Assembly (NCBI RefSeq): GCF_031127835.1
Contig: NZ_JARXHX010000003.1
Span: 124,001-188,000 of the forward strand
Reading direction: 5' to 3'
DNA from: Pelagicoccus sp. SDUM812002
GTDB lineage: Bacteria; Verrucomicrobiota; Verrucomicrobiia; Opitutales; Opitutaceae
Length of the DNA stretch: 64,000 nucleotides
Part shown: piece after piece, positions 53,529-64,000 of the stretch
Numbering within the stretch: the stretch's first letter is position 1
Layout: the number at the start of each line of letters is the position of its first letter
The notes under the pieces: generated by a model
What the model saw: the letters and a program-made list of their open reading frames with translations, nothing else
What the model was told of the DNA's origin: nothing
Database searches by the model: none
Translations under genes and position numbers: made by a program

Positions 53529-55103
53529 ATGAATTCCTCAACACTTTCCTCCATGAGGTCGCAGACTATAGTCGCTGCCTCAATTGCGTTTCTAATCGTA
53601 GCGATTTGCGGCGTCGCGATATTCATAAATCTGAACAAGCTTCTCGAAAACCAGAAGTGGGTCGCTCACACGATGAATGTGACTTCAACGCTTCGCAATC
53701 TCGGACAATCGCTCGTCGATATGGAGACCGGACTTCGAGGCTACGCGGTTGGGGGTCAGGAAAATTTCCTTGAGCCTTACCATGCAGGAAAATCGAATTT
53801 CTCCGAGCAATTCGACAAAGTCTACACGCTCGTATCTGACAACCCAAAACAACTCATGCGCTTGGACGGACTTGAGCAAGCACACGAAGAGTGGTCCAAA
53901 AACCAGGCGGCCAGAACGATACTCGAGCGGAAGGCTCTCAACGCGGGGTCGTTGTCACACGAGGAATTTGAAGCAAAGTTTAACCAAGCCGAAGGCAAGG
54001 TCACAATGGACAAGATGAGGAGGCTTCTGAGCGAGGCGATCGAAGAGGAAAACGCTCTCATGAAGCCCAGACTCGCTTCCTATGAGCAAACGGTCTCCAC
54101 CACAAAATTTTGGTCATCGTGGGGACTGCTGGCAGCCATTCTGGTTGGTGGAGGAACATTTGCATTCGTCACGCAACGTACCAGCAGAACCTTGAGTTCA
54201 ATCGCTACTGCCATCGATTTAGGATCGAACCAGATTACCTCAGCAGCTCAACAAGTCGGCGAATCCAGCCAAGCTCTAGCCGAGGGATCCAGCGAGCAAG
54301 CGTCCTCTCTCGAGGAAACTAACGCCGCAATGTCCGAACTGGAGAGCAAAGCGAAGAAGAATTCTGAGCACACTAATACAGCTATCAAGCTATCAGCTGA
54401 GGCGAGAAAAAACACAGCGGAAGGCGAGAAGTCCGTACAGGTGATGGCGAATGCCATGACTGAGATTCACACCTCCGCTACGGAAGTCGCGCGTATCGTA
54501 AGCACCATCGAAGATATCGCCTTCCAAACAAATATTCTCGCTCTCAATGCCGCAGTCGAAGCAGCTCGAGCAGGTGAAGCTGGTTCAGGCTTCGCTGTAG
54601 TTGCAGATGAGGTACGCAATCTTGCTCAGCGCAGTGCAGAGGCCGCCAAACAAACCTCTCAGCAGATCGAAAATTCTATCGCTCGCACGGAACGCGGTGT
54701 TTCCATCTCCAAGGAACTAAGCGAAAACCTAAGCAGAACTCTGAGATCATTTTCTGATGTCGACGCCATTATCAACGAAATTGCTCGAGCAAGTGATGAA
54801 CAAAAGGAAAACGTAACTCAGATAAACCAGAGTCTGGTGCAAATCGACGAAGTTTCCCAGCAAGCAGCTTCTCAATCTGAAGAAAACGCTAGCGCCGCAG
54901 AGGAGCTCACCGCCCAGTCTGGATCGCTCCAAGAACAAATTGCGTCGCTGATGCAACTCGCAGGGATGACAAGCGACGGAATGAAAAAGGGAGCTCGTTC
55001 GCAAACGACGCGCAGTCGTTCGAACGAATTCGAGATCAATCGCACCTCGCGAAAGCAGTCGAAAGAGTACGTTGGCTCAAGCGACACGGACTTCTTCAAC
55101 TGA
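53529..55103 (+). CDS. Methyl-accepting chemotaxis protein with CHASE3-type sensor
   Basis: 524 residues. Transmembrane helix 1 is at about 12-32; residues about 40-185 form a CHASE3-like helical periplasmic sensor ([14 protein letters not shown]); helix 2 is at about 197-215. A HAMP region appears short or absent: the signalling domain starts almost directly, at about 240, with long heptads. The hairpin tip carries the conserved [22 protein letters not shown] sequence (about 330-352) and the usual Glu/Gln methylation sites on either side. The C-terminal 45 residues are polar and end T-D-F-F-N, without the N-W-E-T-F receptor-binding pentapeptide. It may steer the cell towards sugars released by the enzymes encoded upstream; that is inference. 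Confidence 0.88.
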   Translation: MNSSTLSSMRSQTIVAASIAFLIVAICGVAIFINLNKLLENQKWVAHTMNVTSTLRNLGQSLVDMETGLRGYAVGGQENFLEPYHAGKSNFSEQFDKVYTLVSDNPKQLMRLDGLEQAHEEWSKNQAARTILERKALNAGSLSHEEFEAKFNQAEGKVTMDKMRRLLSEAIEEENALMKPRLASYEQTVSTTKFWSSWGLLAAILVGGGTFAFVTQRTSRTLSSIATAIDLGSNQITSAAQQVGESSQALAEGSSEQASSLEETNAAMSELESKAKKNSEHTNTAIKLSAEARKNTAEGEKSVQVMANAMTEIHTSATEVARIVSTIEDIAFQTNILALNAAVEAARAGEAGSGFAVVADEVRNLAQRSAEAAKQTSQQIENSIARTERGVSISKELSENLSRTLRSFSDVDAIINEIARASDEQKENVTQINQSLVQIDEVSQQAASQSEENASAAEELTAQSGSLQEQIASLMQLAGMTSDGMKKGARSQTTRSRSNEFEINRTSRKQSKEYVGSSDTDFFN

Positions 55104-55139
55104 TCGGAAAAGTCCGAATAACGTGACATTCCCAGATTT

Positions 55140-56066
55140 TTTTGGCAGTGCGATCTGTTGACTTCTGGAGATTTCGTTGCTGAAGAGCTCTGGCAAGTTG
55201 AGCGCGGGTACTATACGGCTCCGCTCAGCGATTCTCTTGATGGACTGCATTTCTTTGCTAAACTGCTTCTCTCTGCGTTAGCGCGTAGACCGCACCCGCG
55301 ATTCTGGAGACACATCTAGGACGATAGGCCTAGGCCCTTGACGCGCCTCGTTCTTGCCAGGGAGGGCCTGTGAAGGGAAGCACCGTTAAGCCACCAGAGA
55401 TGGCCGTACTCGTATTGAGGTCTAGTCGAAGCCTCACTCCATTCGTTGGATACGATTCGCTCGCTTTTCCAAGTCCCTTAGTTTAAAGCTAGCAAATCAG
55501 ATGCGAGCAGCTTCCAACGCTGTGTAGTTCAACCACTGGTAGTTATCGACTGTCTTTCCATCCTCAAACCCTTCGCGAATGACCCATTCCGTTTGATCGA
55601 TTCCAATAGGTTCAAATAATTACTTCCTGCTAGACTCATGCCACTCGCTTCCTCGAGAACATGAAAGAGCAGGCGGCAAGCCGCATCGTTATGCTACCAA
55701 CGACTTTCTACAGGATATTCGAGATCCTCTTCGGTGCCGAATTTCCTTTCGCTTTCTGAGGCTTGCAGAGTAAGAAGCCCGAAGCGGCGTTCTTCGCATC
55801 CAGTTGTCATGGAAAGATGGTGACGCAACAGAAGGCTCTGCTTCGAGGGCACATTGCTCCACTCCTCCAGAAAGTCAGCCGTCTTTTGATCGATACTCTC
55901 TATAAAACCGCGCTCTATTGCTATACCAATAAGGATAGATACATAGCTGTTGGCCGCTGAGTCCGATGGTCCTTTCGTGTCTCTATCGAAATCGTTCCAA
56001 TAAGTTTCCGCCAGGATCTTTCTTTTGTATAGCACAACAAAGGCATCGCTTTCGTTTGAGCCAGCA
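55140..56066 (-). pseudogene. Decayed beta-lactamase-family serine hydrolase
   Basis: Read on the minus strand, pieces of a class C beta-lactamase/6-aminohexanoate-hydrolase-like protein appear in the right order but different frames. S-D-A-F-V-V-L-Y-K starts at about 56050. The helix normally starting S-x-x-K reads S-A-A-N-S-Y, then I-L-I-G-I-A-I-E-R-G-F-I-E-S. A stop interrupts at 55694-55696, before H-N-D-A-A-C-R-L-L-F. A frameshift puts F-E-P-I-G-I-D-Q-T-E-W-V-I-R in another frame, ending in a stop at 55497. A further shift gives R-I-V-S-N-E-W-S-E-A-S-T-R and Q-Y-E-Y-G-H-L-W-W-L-N-G near 55390-55460, and the 3' end fades by about 55140. At least two frameshifts and an internal stop, plus loss of the catalytic lysine (Asn in S-A-A-N), show it is non-functional. 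Boundaries are approximate. Confidence 0.8.
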
Positions 56067-56182
56067 TAGGCCGGTTAAGGGCCAGCTGGCAGCAAGCAAT
56101 ATCGCTCCATACCGAAAAAGGGGCCTATCGCATTTCGGCATATCAAATCGATTAATGCCATTCAGCAGCGTTACAGCTTGTA

Positions 56183-56686
56183 TCAGGATTTCGATGACTT
56201 TCGTTCTTTGAGTTTTTCTCGAAGCTCCTTCTTTAGATCCGCTCGAACTTGCTTGAATGATTCCATTTCTGCAGGACTCAGGACATCAGATAGTTGACGA
56301 TCAGCCTCATCGCCAACAGCATCCAATTTGGGTTTAATTTTACGAAGGATCTTGAACTTCTTTCGCTTGGAAAGATCTGGAGTTAGGCCGCTTTCCTCTA
56401 GGATCGCCTTTTTTCTCGCGGCCGCATCTTGAAAAATCGCTAACACCTTCTGCTTCTGCTTTTCGCTCAGGTCCAGCGAATCGATGGTTTGCTTGATCGG
56501 AGTCTCACTATCTTGGATGTCGCGCTCCGGACCTGCCCTCAACGTACTAAGGACCGCGATAAGGATAAGGCAGGCAGTTAATAGACGAAGATTGCGTTCT
56601 AGAATATGAACCATGCCTACACCGATTGCAGAACTGGCACCAATAGGCCACCAAGTCTTAACTACCTTTCTATCAGATAATTGCAT
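56183..56686 (-). CDS. Spy/CpxP-like exported helical protein
   Basis: 167 residues from the ATG at 56686, preceded by AGGTG nine bases upstream; an internal ATG at 56614 would give a more typical signal peptide (M-V-H-I-L-E-R-N-L-R-L-L). Either way a hydrophobic segment A-C-L-I-L-I-A-V-L-S-T-L-R-A is followed by a soluble, highly charged helical domain of about 115 residues. It has L-D-L-S-E-K-Q-K-Q-K-V-L and L-S-P-A-E-M-E-S-F-K-Q, repeats of the L-T-x-x-Q pattern that mark Spy/CpxP-type periplasmic chaperones. The very basic tail is K-L-K-E-R-K-S-S-K-S. It has no neighbours in an operon and lies between a pseudogene and thrS. Family assignment is by pattern only. Confidence 0.65.
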   Translation of the reverse strand: MQLSDRKVVKTWWPIGASSAIGVGMVHILERNLRLLTACLILIAVLSTLRAGPERDIQDSETPIKQTIDSLDLSEKQKQKVLAIFQDAAARKKAILEESGLTPDLSKRKKFKILRKIKPKLDAVGDEADRQLSDVLSPAEMESFKQVRADLKKELREKLKERKSSKS

Positions 56687-57086
56687 GACTAATTACACCT
56701 CTACCTTCGTAAACGAGCCTGCAAGTTGGGGAATACTGCGAAGTCCGGCGACGCAAATCTGGGAATAGTCCCAATAGCAGCAAACGACTCGTATGCCTTC
56801 CCACTTCAAGGATGATGAACACTTACTCATTGGTCTAAGGAACTCCTACAGTTTTTTTAGAGACGCAAATATGAAGTCGACCCCTTCCGATCAAACCTCT
56901 CAAAATCTCGCCCCAACTCGCCGTCCACGCCAAAGATTCGACCAAATAACGTTGAAATCCCCTCGAACAGACTCCTCTAATCCGCCCCGCAAACCTTAAA
57001 AATTCCAACGAATTTGTTTCAACTGCACTGCTTTTCGTGAACATTCGTGCCCTTCCTGGGCCAAAACACACATCTCCATTTCCCTC
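56687..57086. promoter_or_regulatory. 400-bp gap upstream of thrS
   Basis: It separates the divergent Spy/CpxP-like gene and thrS and should contain both promoters. A plus reading frame of 68 codons at 56793-56999 shows no recognisable family and a Pro/Ser/Arg-rich composition, so it is not called. I see no convincing T-box or attenuator hairpin, though thrS is commonly regulated at this level in other bacteria. Confidence 0.4.
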
Positions 57087-58919
<1,833 letters not shown>

Positions 58920-58954
58920 GAGCTAGCCCAGTCGCGAAACTCGCCCAATTTCAC

Positions 58955-58985
58955 AAGAGCCGCCTCTTTTCGAGGTGGCTCTTTT
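58955..58985. terminator. Bidirectional Rho-independent terminator after thrS
   Basis: AAGAGCCGCCTC (58955-58966) pairs with GAGGTGGCTCTT (58972-58983), with one G-U in the 12-bp stem, and is followed by TTTT. It sits in the 88-bp convergent gap between thrS and the large minus-strand surface-protein gene and can serve both, since the complementary strand gives A/T-rich ends as well. Confidence 0.8.
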
Positions 58986-59007
58986 CGTATCCATCTGTTT
59001 GCGACAG

Positions 59008-62000
59008 CTATCGAGCGTCATAGACTTCTAGGGCAGCCGTACCCAAGTCTCCGCTGGCACTTCTCAGCACCGCCACATACCTTCCACTTCCGAGCATACG
59101 CAAGAGTCGTACTTCTATCCCACCCGTCGAAGAGAGTACGAGCGCTCCGGTCTTCCCCATCGCATTATCGAGAGAGATAGTAGTCTCATTCTGGGCAGTC
59201 ATCCAATCTTCATTGCTGGCTAGCAGAGCTAAAGCACCCGTACCCGATAGTTCGAAAAGCTCCACCTTCAGGTTCGCAGCACGTTCCGAATCATAGCCTG
59301 CATTGATACTACTTCCAACTCCTTGCAGGAGAATCGGCAATTCGATCTCTCCCTCGATTTCAAAGCCGATTACAATAACAGATTCCGGAGACAGCAGTTG
59401 CCCCATCGCTCGAGCTCCTCTCGGATACGCAGAACCCCCGTCCATCGATTGAGCAGCGTAGGCGATATGGTCGCTATTGAAATTCAGACCAACTCCCCCA
59501 GCTGCTTCATTAAATTTGTAGTAGCTATTCCAATCCGTCGACTGCGCTTCTCCCAGCAACTCAAGCTCTCCAGCGTCCGAATCCAGTCTGTAACGAGAAA
59601 CCGGATACCGGCTTCCAAAATTCATCACTCCAAAACGTCCGCCTGAAGCCTCCCGCTGCAAAACAACTTCGCCATCGCCCGCCAGAGGAATCTTTGCTTC
59701 GAAGACTTTCGTATCTGCGGCTGCTTCCAGATATAAAGCCACGCTTGTCATATTGGCTGACGGGATCAGATCTGAGGTCGTCTTCACTTCGTCCGATTCG
59801 CCGATCGCATCGTAGGAGACGAGGGCATATTCGACCTGTTTTCCCCTTGGAGCGTCTCTGTCGAAGTAGGTAGTCGTGCCGGCAGGCAAGTCCGCTACTG
59901 CAAAAACGCGATCCGAACCGAGCACCGAACGCCGGAGCCGGAAGCCTGATTCATCGTCGGACAGGTCGAGCCACTGCAAATCAACGCCCAACGGTTTTTC
60001 CGTGACCCGCACCCACTCCGGCTCGATTACATCCGATTCTAACGGCGGATCTTGGGTGATGCTGAGAGCCTTGTCGTTCACAAGGATGTCTGCGGTACGC
60101 ATATCAGAAGTATCATTTGGCACTACAGAGAAGCCGATCGAACCGTCGCCTGTACCTGCGATCGAATTCGTTAGAGTGATCCACGAAGCGGATACACTGG
60201 CATCCCAATCGATATTTGCATCAACCGAGACAACTCCAGCCCCGCCTTCTCGGGCAAAGCGCTTTTTCAACGAACTCAGGTTCAGCGTAGGCACCTTGCC
60301 CGCTTGTTTGATAAGATGCGTGCTGTCGTTGATAATGAGCTCTGTTTCACGCGCTTCGAAACTATCGTTTTCATCGATGGCTAAAACCACCGAATCATTG
60401 TCGGATCCAGTCGCACCAGAAGTAATGGAAACCCAATCCGACTCTACACTAGCGGTCCAATCCATGTTCGATTCGATACCCACAACCTTAATGCCACCGT
60501 CAGCGCCAACTTGTGTTTCAGTCGAGCTAATTGCGAAAAACGGAGGTGATCCTTCCTGTATGACGGTGTGCTCCAGGCCACCGACTATGATTGTACCAAT
60601 CCGCTCGTTTTGCGATTTGTTCATAAGCGATCGGTAATTTACGCCTTGGTTTCCGCTTCCCTCACCCTTCGCCGGGCTAGTGACAACCAGCCAAGGAGTT
60701 TGAGAGATCGCTTCCCAATCCTTCGAGGACATCACGCCAATCGACAAACTCGTATTCGCGTCCGCTGTGATGTTGCGCGAAACTGGAGTGATCGCCTCGA
60801 CCGGGATTTCGCCAGTAATCGCTACGACCGAGTTCGTATAGTCAGAATCTCCTGACTCGTTGTAGGCTTGCACTCTGTACGCGTAAGTTGAAAGCGGATT
60901 GACCGAGCGATCAACAAATGTCGTCACATTCTTTTCAACCGTCGCCACGCTCGTCCATAAGTCTCCGGCTTGGTCTAAGCGACGTAGAATCCTGAAACCG
61001 TCCTCAACCGCTGAGCGGTCTGACCAGCGCAGCGAAACCTTGTTGTACGTTTGCTCGACTACGTTGAGGTTCACTGGCGAATTCGGTGAATCGGCGAATG
61101 ACTCGATGACCGCATCGTTCGACCAAAGGGAAATATTTTCACCTTTTCTAGCTCTGACTCTGTATATATAAGTCGTCGAAGCCGAAAGCGAAGTGTCATC
61201 GTACTGTATTTGATCTTCCAACACAGTGACCAACCCAGTAAATTCTCCTCCTGGTTCTCTTCGTTGCACGTCGAAACTCGTTTCGTTGTCGCTTTCATCT
61301 TTCCACACCAACCGCGCGGACTTACTGGAAATGTCCAGAGCAGTAAGGTCACTCGGGGCATTCACGACCACGGGCGGCAATACAGTTAGGCTAACTTCTG
61401 GGCTCGTAAGGATGCCACCCGGATTACTCACCCGAATGCTGAACTTGCTCCCATCGTCGCTCAAACTTGCAGCGGGAATGGTGAGTACCGGCATTGTCTT
61501 TCCTGAAACCGGCGAACCGTTACGCAACCATTGGTAACTCAAGTCGACTCCTTGGGCTAAGGCGTAGAAGGCGACAGTCTGTCCTTCCTCGATTGTCTGG
61601 TCAACCGGCTGCACCACGAACTCAGGCGGGTCCACCAAGACCTCCCGGCGAAAGGTTAAAATCGAGTGAGTGCCAGAACCAGAGCCGAGATAGACGTGCT
61701 CCCCATCCGGACTCGTCCCGATGGAGATGGGGCCGTTCATGTCCCACGAATCTTCCGCTTCGGAAACGATACTCTGGTAATAAGTCAGCCCTCCAGTCGT
61801 GGCATTCCGCTCGAAAGAGGTAACCGAATCGCTGCTCACTGCCGCTATGTAAACGTAAGCTCCGTCGGAGCTAATCGATATCGCGTGAGGCCCATCGAGG
61901 TTAACGACTCCGCCAGTGTCGTCCAAGACGTTTGCAACATTCGCTATCGCACCAGTCTCTGTATCTCTCGATAGGATACTGAGCGCATCGTTATTGGCCG

Positions 62001-62877
62001 AGGCCACGTAAAGGAACTTTCCATCTGGGCTGAGAGCGAGGGCTCTCGGCGACTGCTTCTTAGACTCGCCCTCCAGGTAGGTTAGTCGACTCTGATAGGT
62101 GAGCAAGCCACTCGCGCTTTCTCGCGCGAAAACAATGATTTCGTTACTCCACAGAGCCACGTAGAGACTCTTTCCGTCAGGGCTCATGGCTAAGGCATGC
62201 GGACTGGACAACTCTTGTACACCTTGGTCACCTTCCTCGTAAACGCCTAGAAAGCTCGCCACTCCATTAACCGTGTTTCGGCTATAGACGCTCAGCTTGC
62301 TGTCGTCGTAGGCAGCCACATAAAGGTTCTTTCCATCCGGCGACATCACAATCGACCGCGGCCCATCCAATCCATCCACACCATTGTCGGCATCGTAGAT
62401 TGCATCCACGAAACTGAGACTGCCCGAAGCCTTATCTCGGTCAAAGGTCGCCAGGCTGTTTGAAAACATGGAAACCGCATAGACAAACTCACCATCCGGA
62501 CTCATCGCCAAGGAGCGCACTCCATCGAGGGCGTTTTCGCCAAAGTCGGCTTGAGTCACGAAATTTGAATACGTCAATTCCCCATTGGTCTGGTTGCGGG
62601 AGAAGTAGCTGATCGCGTCGTTCTTTAACGAGGCCACATAAACGTGCCCTCCATCCGAAGCCACGCGCACATCATAGGGAGACTCGATTCCATCCAAAAC
62701 TCCTGCGGAGTAGAGATGCTGCTCGATAAACACCAGCTGCTTGATCACTTCAATGAGAGGTTCGTCATCCTCGTCATCGGAGTCTTGACCATCCACGGGA
62801 GTGCTCGCGATCAGTACCCATGCTAGGGCGATCGTAGAACGAAACCAAAGTGGGGAGCTAGGCAATTTTCGTCTCAT
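59008..62877 (-). CDS. Large secreted protein: seven-bladed propeller, Ig, FN3 and three BACON domains
   Basis: 1,289 residues from the ATG at 62877; a TTG nine codons earlier is a weaker start. A signal peptide ends T-P-V-D-G-Q and an acidic stretch D-S-D-D-E-D-D-E-P follows. Residues about 45-415 are a seven-bladed beta-propeller of the lactonase/YVTN kind, each blade marked by S-P-D-G-x-x-[VL]-Y-V-A. Then come an Ig-like domain (about 420-500), two fibronectin III domains (about 505-690), three BACON-like modules (starting near 696, 781 and 866), another FN3 (about 952) and a C-terminal sandwich with R-L-L-R-M-L-G-S-G. It is not an obvious enzyme. BACON domains are usual carbohydrate- or mucin-binding spacers in Bacteroidota surface glycosidases, so polysaccharide adhesion is plausible. 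Confidence 0.8.
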   Translation of the reverse strand: MRRKLPSSPLWFRSTIALAWVLIASTPVDGQDSDDEDDEPLIEVIKQLVFIEQHLYSAGVLDGIESPYDVRVASDGGHVYVASLKNDAISYFSRNQTNGELTYSNFVTQADFGENALDGVRSLAMSPDGEFVYAVSMFSNSLATFDRDKASGSLSFVDAIYDADNGVDGLDGPRSIVMSPDGKNLYVAAYDDSKLSVYSRNTVNGVASFLGVYEEGDQGVQELSSPHALAMSPDGKSLYVALWSNEIIVFARESASGLLTYQSRLTYLEGESKKQSPRALALSPDGKFLYVASANNDALSILSRDTETGAIANVANVLDDTGGVVNLDGPHAISISSDGAYVYIAAVSSDSVTSFERNATTGGLTYYQSIVSEAEDSWDMNGPISIGTSPDGEHVYLGSGSGTHSILTFRREVLVDPPEFVVQPVDQTIEEGQTVAFYALAQGVDLSYQWLRNGSPVSGKTMPVLTIPAASLSDDGSKFSIRVSNPGGILTSPEVSLTVLPPVVVNAPSDLTALDISSKSARLVWKDESDNETSFDVQRREPGGEFTGLVTVLEDQIQYDDTSLSASTTYIYRVRARKGENISLWSNDAVIESFADSPNSPVNLNVVEQTYNKVSLRWSDRSAVEDGFRILRRLDQAGDLWTSVATVEKNVTTFVDRSVNPLSTYAYRVQAYNESGDSDYTNSVVAITGEIPVEAITPVSRNITADANTSLSIGVMSSKDWEAISQTPWLVVTSPAKGEGSGNQGVNYRSLMNKSQNERIGTIIVGGLEHTVIQEGSPPFFAISSTETQVGADGGIKVVGIESNMDWTASVESDWVSITSGATGSDNDSVVLAIDENDSFEARETELIINDSTHLIKQAGKVPTLNLSSLKKRFAREGGAGVVSVDANIDWDASVSASWITLTNSIAGTGDGSIGFSVVPNDTSDMRTADILVNDKALSITQDPPLESDVIEPEWVRVTEKPLGVDLQWLDLSDDESGFRLRRSVLGSDRVFAVADLPAGTTTYFDRDAPRGKQVEYALVSYDAIGESDEVKTTSDLIPSANMTSVALYLEAAADTKVFEAKIPLAGDGEVVLQREASGGRFGVMNFGSRYPVSRYRLDSDAGELELLGEAQSTDWNSYYKFNEAAGGVGLNFNSDHIAYAAQSMDGGSAYPRGARAMGQLLSPESVIVIGFEIEGEIELPILLQGVGSSINAGYDSERAANLKVELFELSGTGALALLASNEDWMTAQNETTISLDNAMGKTGALVLSSTGGIEVRLLRMLGSGRYVAVLRSASGDLGTAALEVYDAR

Positions 62878-63105
62878 CAAGTCGTGCGCGTATACGCAAA
62901 GCACCGTACATGCCCCACCCCCGTATTTAACATTTCATTTACCGCAAAAACATCGCAGGACGGGTCTTATCTCGCGCAAGACACCTATTCGCAGCCCCTT
63001 GAAAGCAGTACTAGCAGAACTTCGCTGTAAGTTTTGCTCGATCTCTCGCAACAAGCTGTGCATTTTCTCGCGGCTTTGGTCCTAACCGCCGAAGCAGACA
63101 AAGAC

Positions 63106-64000
63106 ATGGCCCTCACAGAGTACAAAAGCAAATTCATCGCCGACTGCGGCATCAGCATGGGAGACGAAGGCAAAGGACGCCTTATCTCCGAAATCGTCGA
63201 GGAACTTCGTGAAAAAACCGGCGTCGAAAATCCCGTGCAGGTCGTCCTCAAGGTCAACGGGGGTGCTAACTCCGGCCATACCGCGGGCGGGCTCAAGCTC
63301 AACCTCCTGCCCGCCGGCGTCGTCGACCAGTCTGTGGACACGCTTGCAATCGGAGCCGGCGTCGTTGCGGATCCTCGTAAGTTCATGTGGGAGCTGCTCC
63401 CAGTGGACCACAAAGGCTACCGCGTCACTGAACGCCTCGCTATTGACGAGCGCTGCATGGTTTCCGACGTTATCCACCGTCTGCTCGACCTCGCCTGGGA
63501 ATGGTATCGCGTCAACATCATCAACGAAGAGCCACGCGGCAGCACGGGTCGAGGAATCACACCCGCCTACCTCGACGAGGTCGGCCAATTCCAAATCGTC
63601 TACTCCGACTTCCTCGCTGACCAAGAGCTCTACGCTAAAAAGGTGGCTCACCGCGCCGAGAGAGCATGCCGCATCATCCAGCACGTTTGCCAAGCTACTC
63701 CCGAAGCTTGGGACAGCTTCTTCGACACGCTTACACTCGGCGAAACCCGAGCCAACGAAGAAGCGATCAAACTGGGAATTTTCGACGAAAACGAGTTCGA
63801 CTTCACCATCTTCAAAGGAGAGGAGCCGTTCACGCTCGATATCGAAAAGATCGTAGAGATCTATTGGGATACAGCTCAAAACCTAGCCGACAAGATCGTC
63901 GATGTTCGCGAGCTCGTCCGCGGAGCTCAAAGCGCCGACCGCTACGTCATCGGCGAATACGGCCAAGCCTACTGGCTCGACAAGCGGCAAGGCTTCTCGC
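63106..64000 (+). CDS. purA: Divergent adenylosuccinate synthetase, 3' end beyond window
   Basis: 298 codons are visible and the frame is open at the right edge. The N-terminal GTPase-like P-loop is [10 protein letters not shown] (Asp20, Lys23), where PurA usually has [19 protein letters not shown] carries the catalytic His. The signature usually read S-T-K-G-K-G-I-G-P-A-Y is [10 protein letters not shown] (about 144-153), and the later [10 protein letters not shown] replaces the typical E-G-A-Q-G-x-L-L-D. These changes at IMP/aspartate-side positions place it in a divergent branch of the family. The expected reaction is IMP + aspartate + GTP to adenylosuccinate, the committed step to AMP. 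Whether all substrate specificity is kept cannot be read without the C-terminus. Confidence 0.8.
   Translation, partial: MALTEYKSKFIADCGISMGDEGKGRLISEIVEELREKTGVENPVQVVLKVNGGANSGHTAGGLKLNLLPAGVVDQSVDTLAIGAGVVADPRKFMWELLPVDHKGYRVTERLAIDERCMVSDVIHRLLDLAWEWYRVNIINEEPRGSTGRGITPAYLDEVGQFQIVYSDFLADQELYAKKVAHRAERACRIIQHVCQATPEAWDSFFDTLTLGETRANEEAIKLGIFDENEFDFTIFKGEEPFTLDIEKIVEIYWDTAQNLADKIVDVRELVRGAQSADRYVIGEYGQAYWLDKRQGFS

Noticed and set aside
56793-56999. 68-codon plus frame upstream of thrS
   Set aside because: No family, no ribosome site and unusual composition; most likely leader DNA.

Overview
The window looks like a chromosomal piece of a heterotrophic member of the Verrucomicrobiota, most likely an Opitutae/Puniceicoccales-type bacterium (Pelagicoccus-like). 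This is an inference. It rests on the dense plant/algal polysaccharide gene content, the ThuA/beta-propeller/HEAT/cytochrome c 'PVC-type' dehydrogenase, Tat-exported Gfo/Idh oxidoreductases, very large Ig/BACON surface proteins with a TSP3-like C-terminus, and mostly weak Shine-Dalgarno sites. No rRNA, tRNA, CRISPR array or insertion sequence was recognised.

Layout. 1-3614 (minus): a tightly overlapping three-gene operon, DinB-like protein, NRDE/TANGO2-like protein, and a large fusion of a degenerate alpha/beta-hydrolase, a DedA membrane domain and an ATP-grasp domain that runs off the left edge. 3959-7512: two adjacent cytoplasmic hybrid histidine kinases with no output domain. 7548-18442: a (hemi)cellulose locus with a GH65/GH95-like six-hairpin glycosidase, GH43, GH39, a PQQ-type sugar dehydrogenase fused to PKD and cytochrome c, a CE6 acetylesterase and a CE1 esterase, closed by a convergent MFS transporter. 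19994-31833: GH44, a 1,940-residue subtilase, a Tat-exported Gfo/Idh oxidoreductase, a second GH43-like enzyme and an exported alpha/beta-hydrolase. A truncated second copy of the Tat leader of that oxidoreductase lies just in front of the subtilase. 32074-35162: an FAD oxidoreductase converging on an HTTM-like membrane protein and its overlapping partner.

35605-43673: a PAS-AraC regulator diverging from a catabolic operon (TIM-barrel sugar epimerase, Gfo/Idh oxidoreductase, ThuA-propeller-HEAT-dicytochrome c protein, MFS permease). 44033-53265: a second xylan/arabinoxylan block (GH10, type B carboxylesterase, Tat metallo-beta-lactamase-fold protein, two CE1 esterases, GH51), followed by a chemoreceptor. 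55140-56066: a decayed beta-lactamase-family serine hydrolase. 56183 to the end: a Spy/CpxP-like protein, thrS, a large BACON/beta-propeller surface protein and the start of a divergent purA.

How the genes fit together (inference). GH10, GH43, GH39, GH44, GH51, CE1 and CE6 enzymes would strip and depolymerise acetylated, feruloylated arabinoxylan-like polymers outside the cytoplasm. MFS permeases would import products. The periplasmic PQQ/cytochrome c dehydrogenases and Gfo/Idh enzymes would oxidise sugars and pass electrons towards respiration. Regulation probably involves the two hybrid kinases and the PAS-AraC protein. The most unusual object is the hydrolase-DedA-ATP-grasp fusion with its DinB and NRDE partners.
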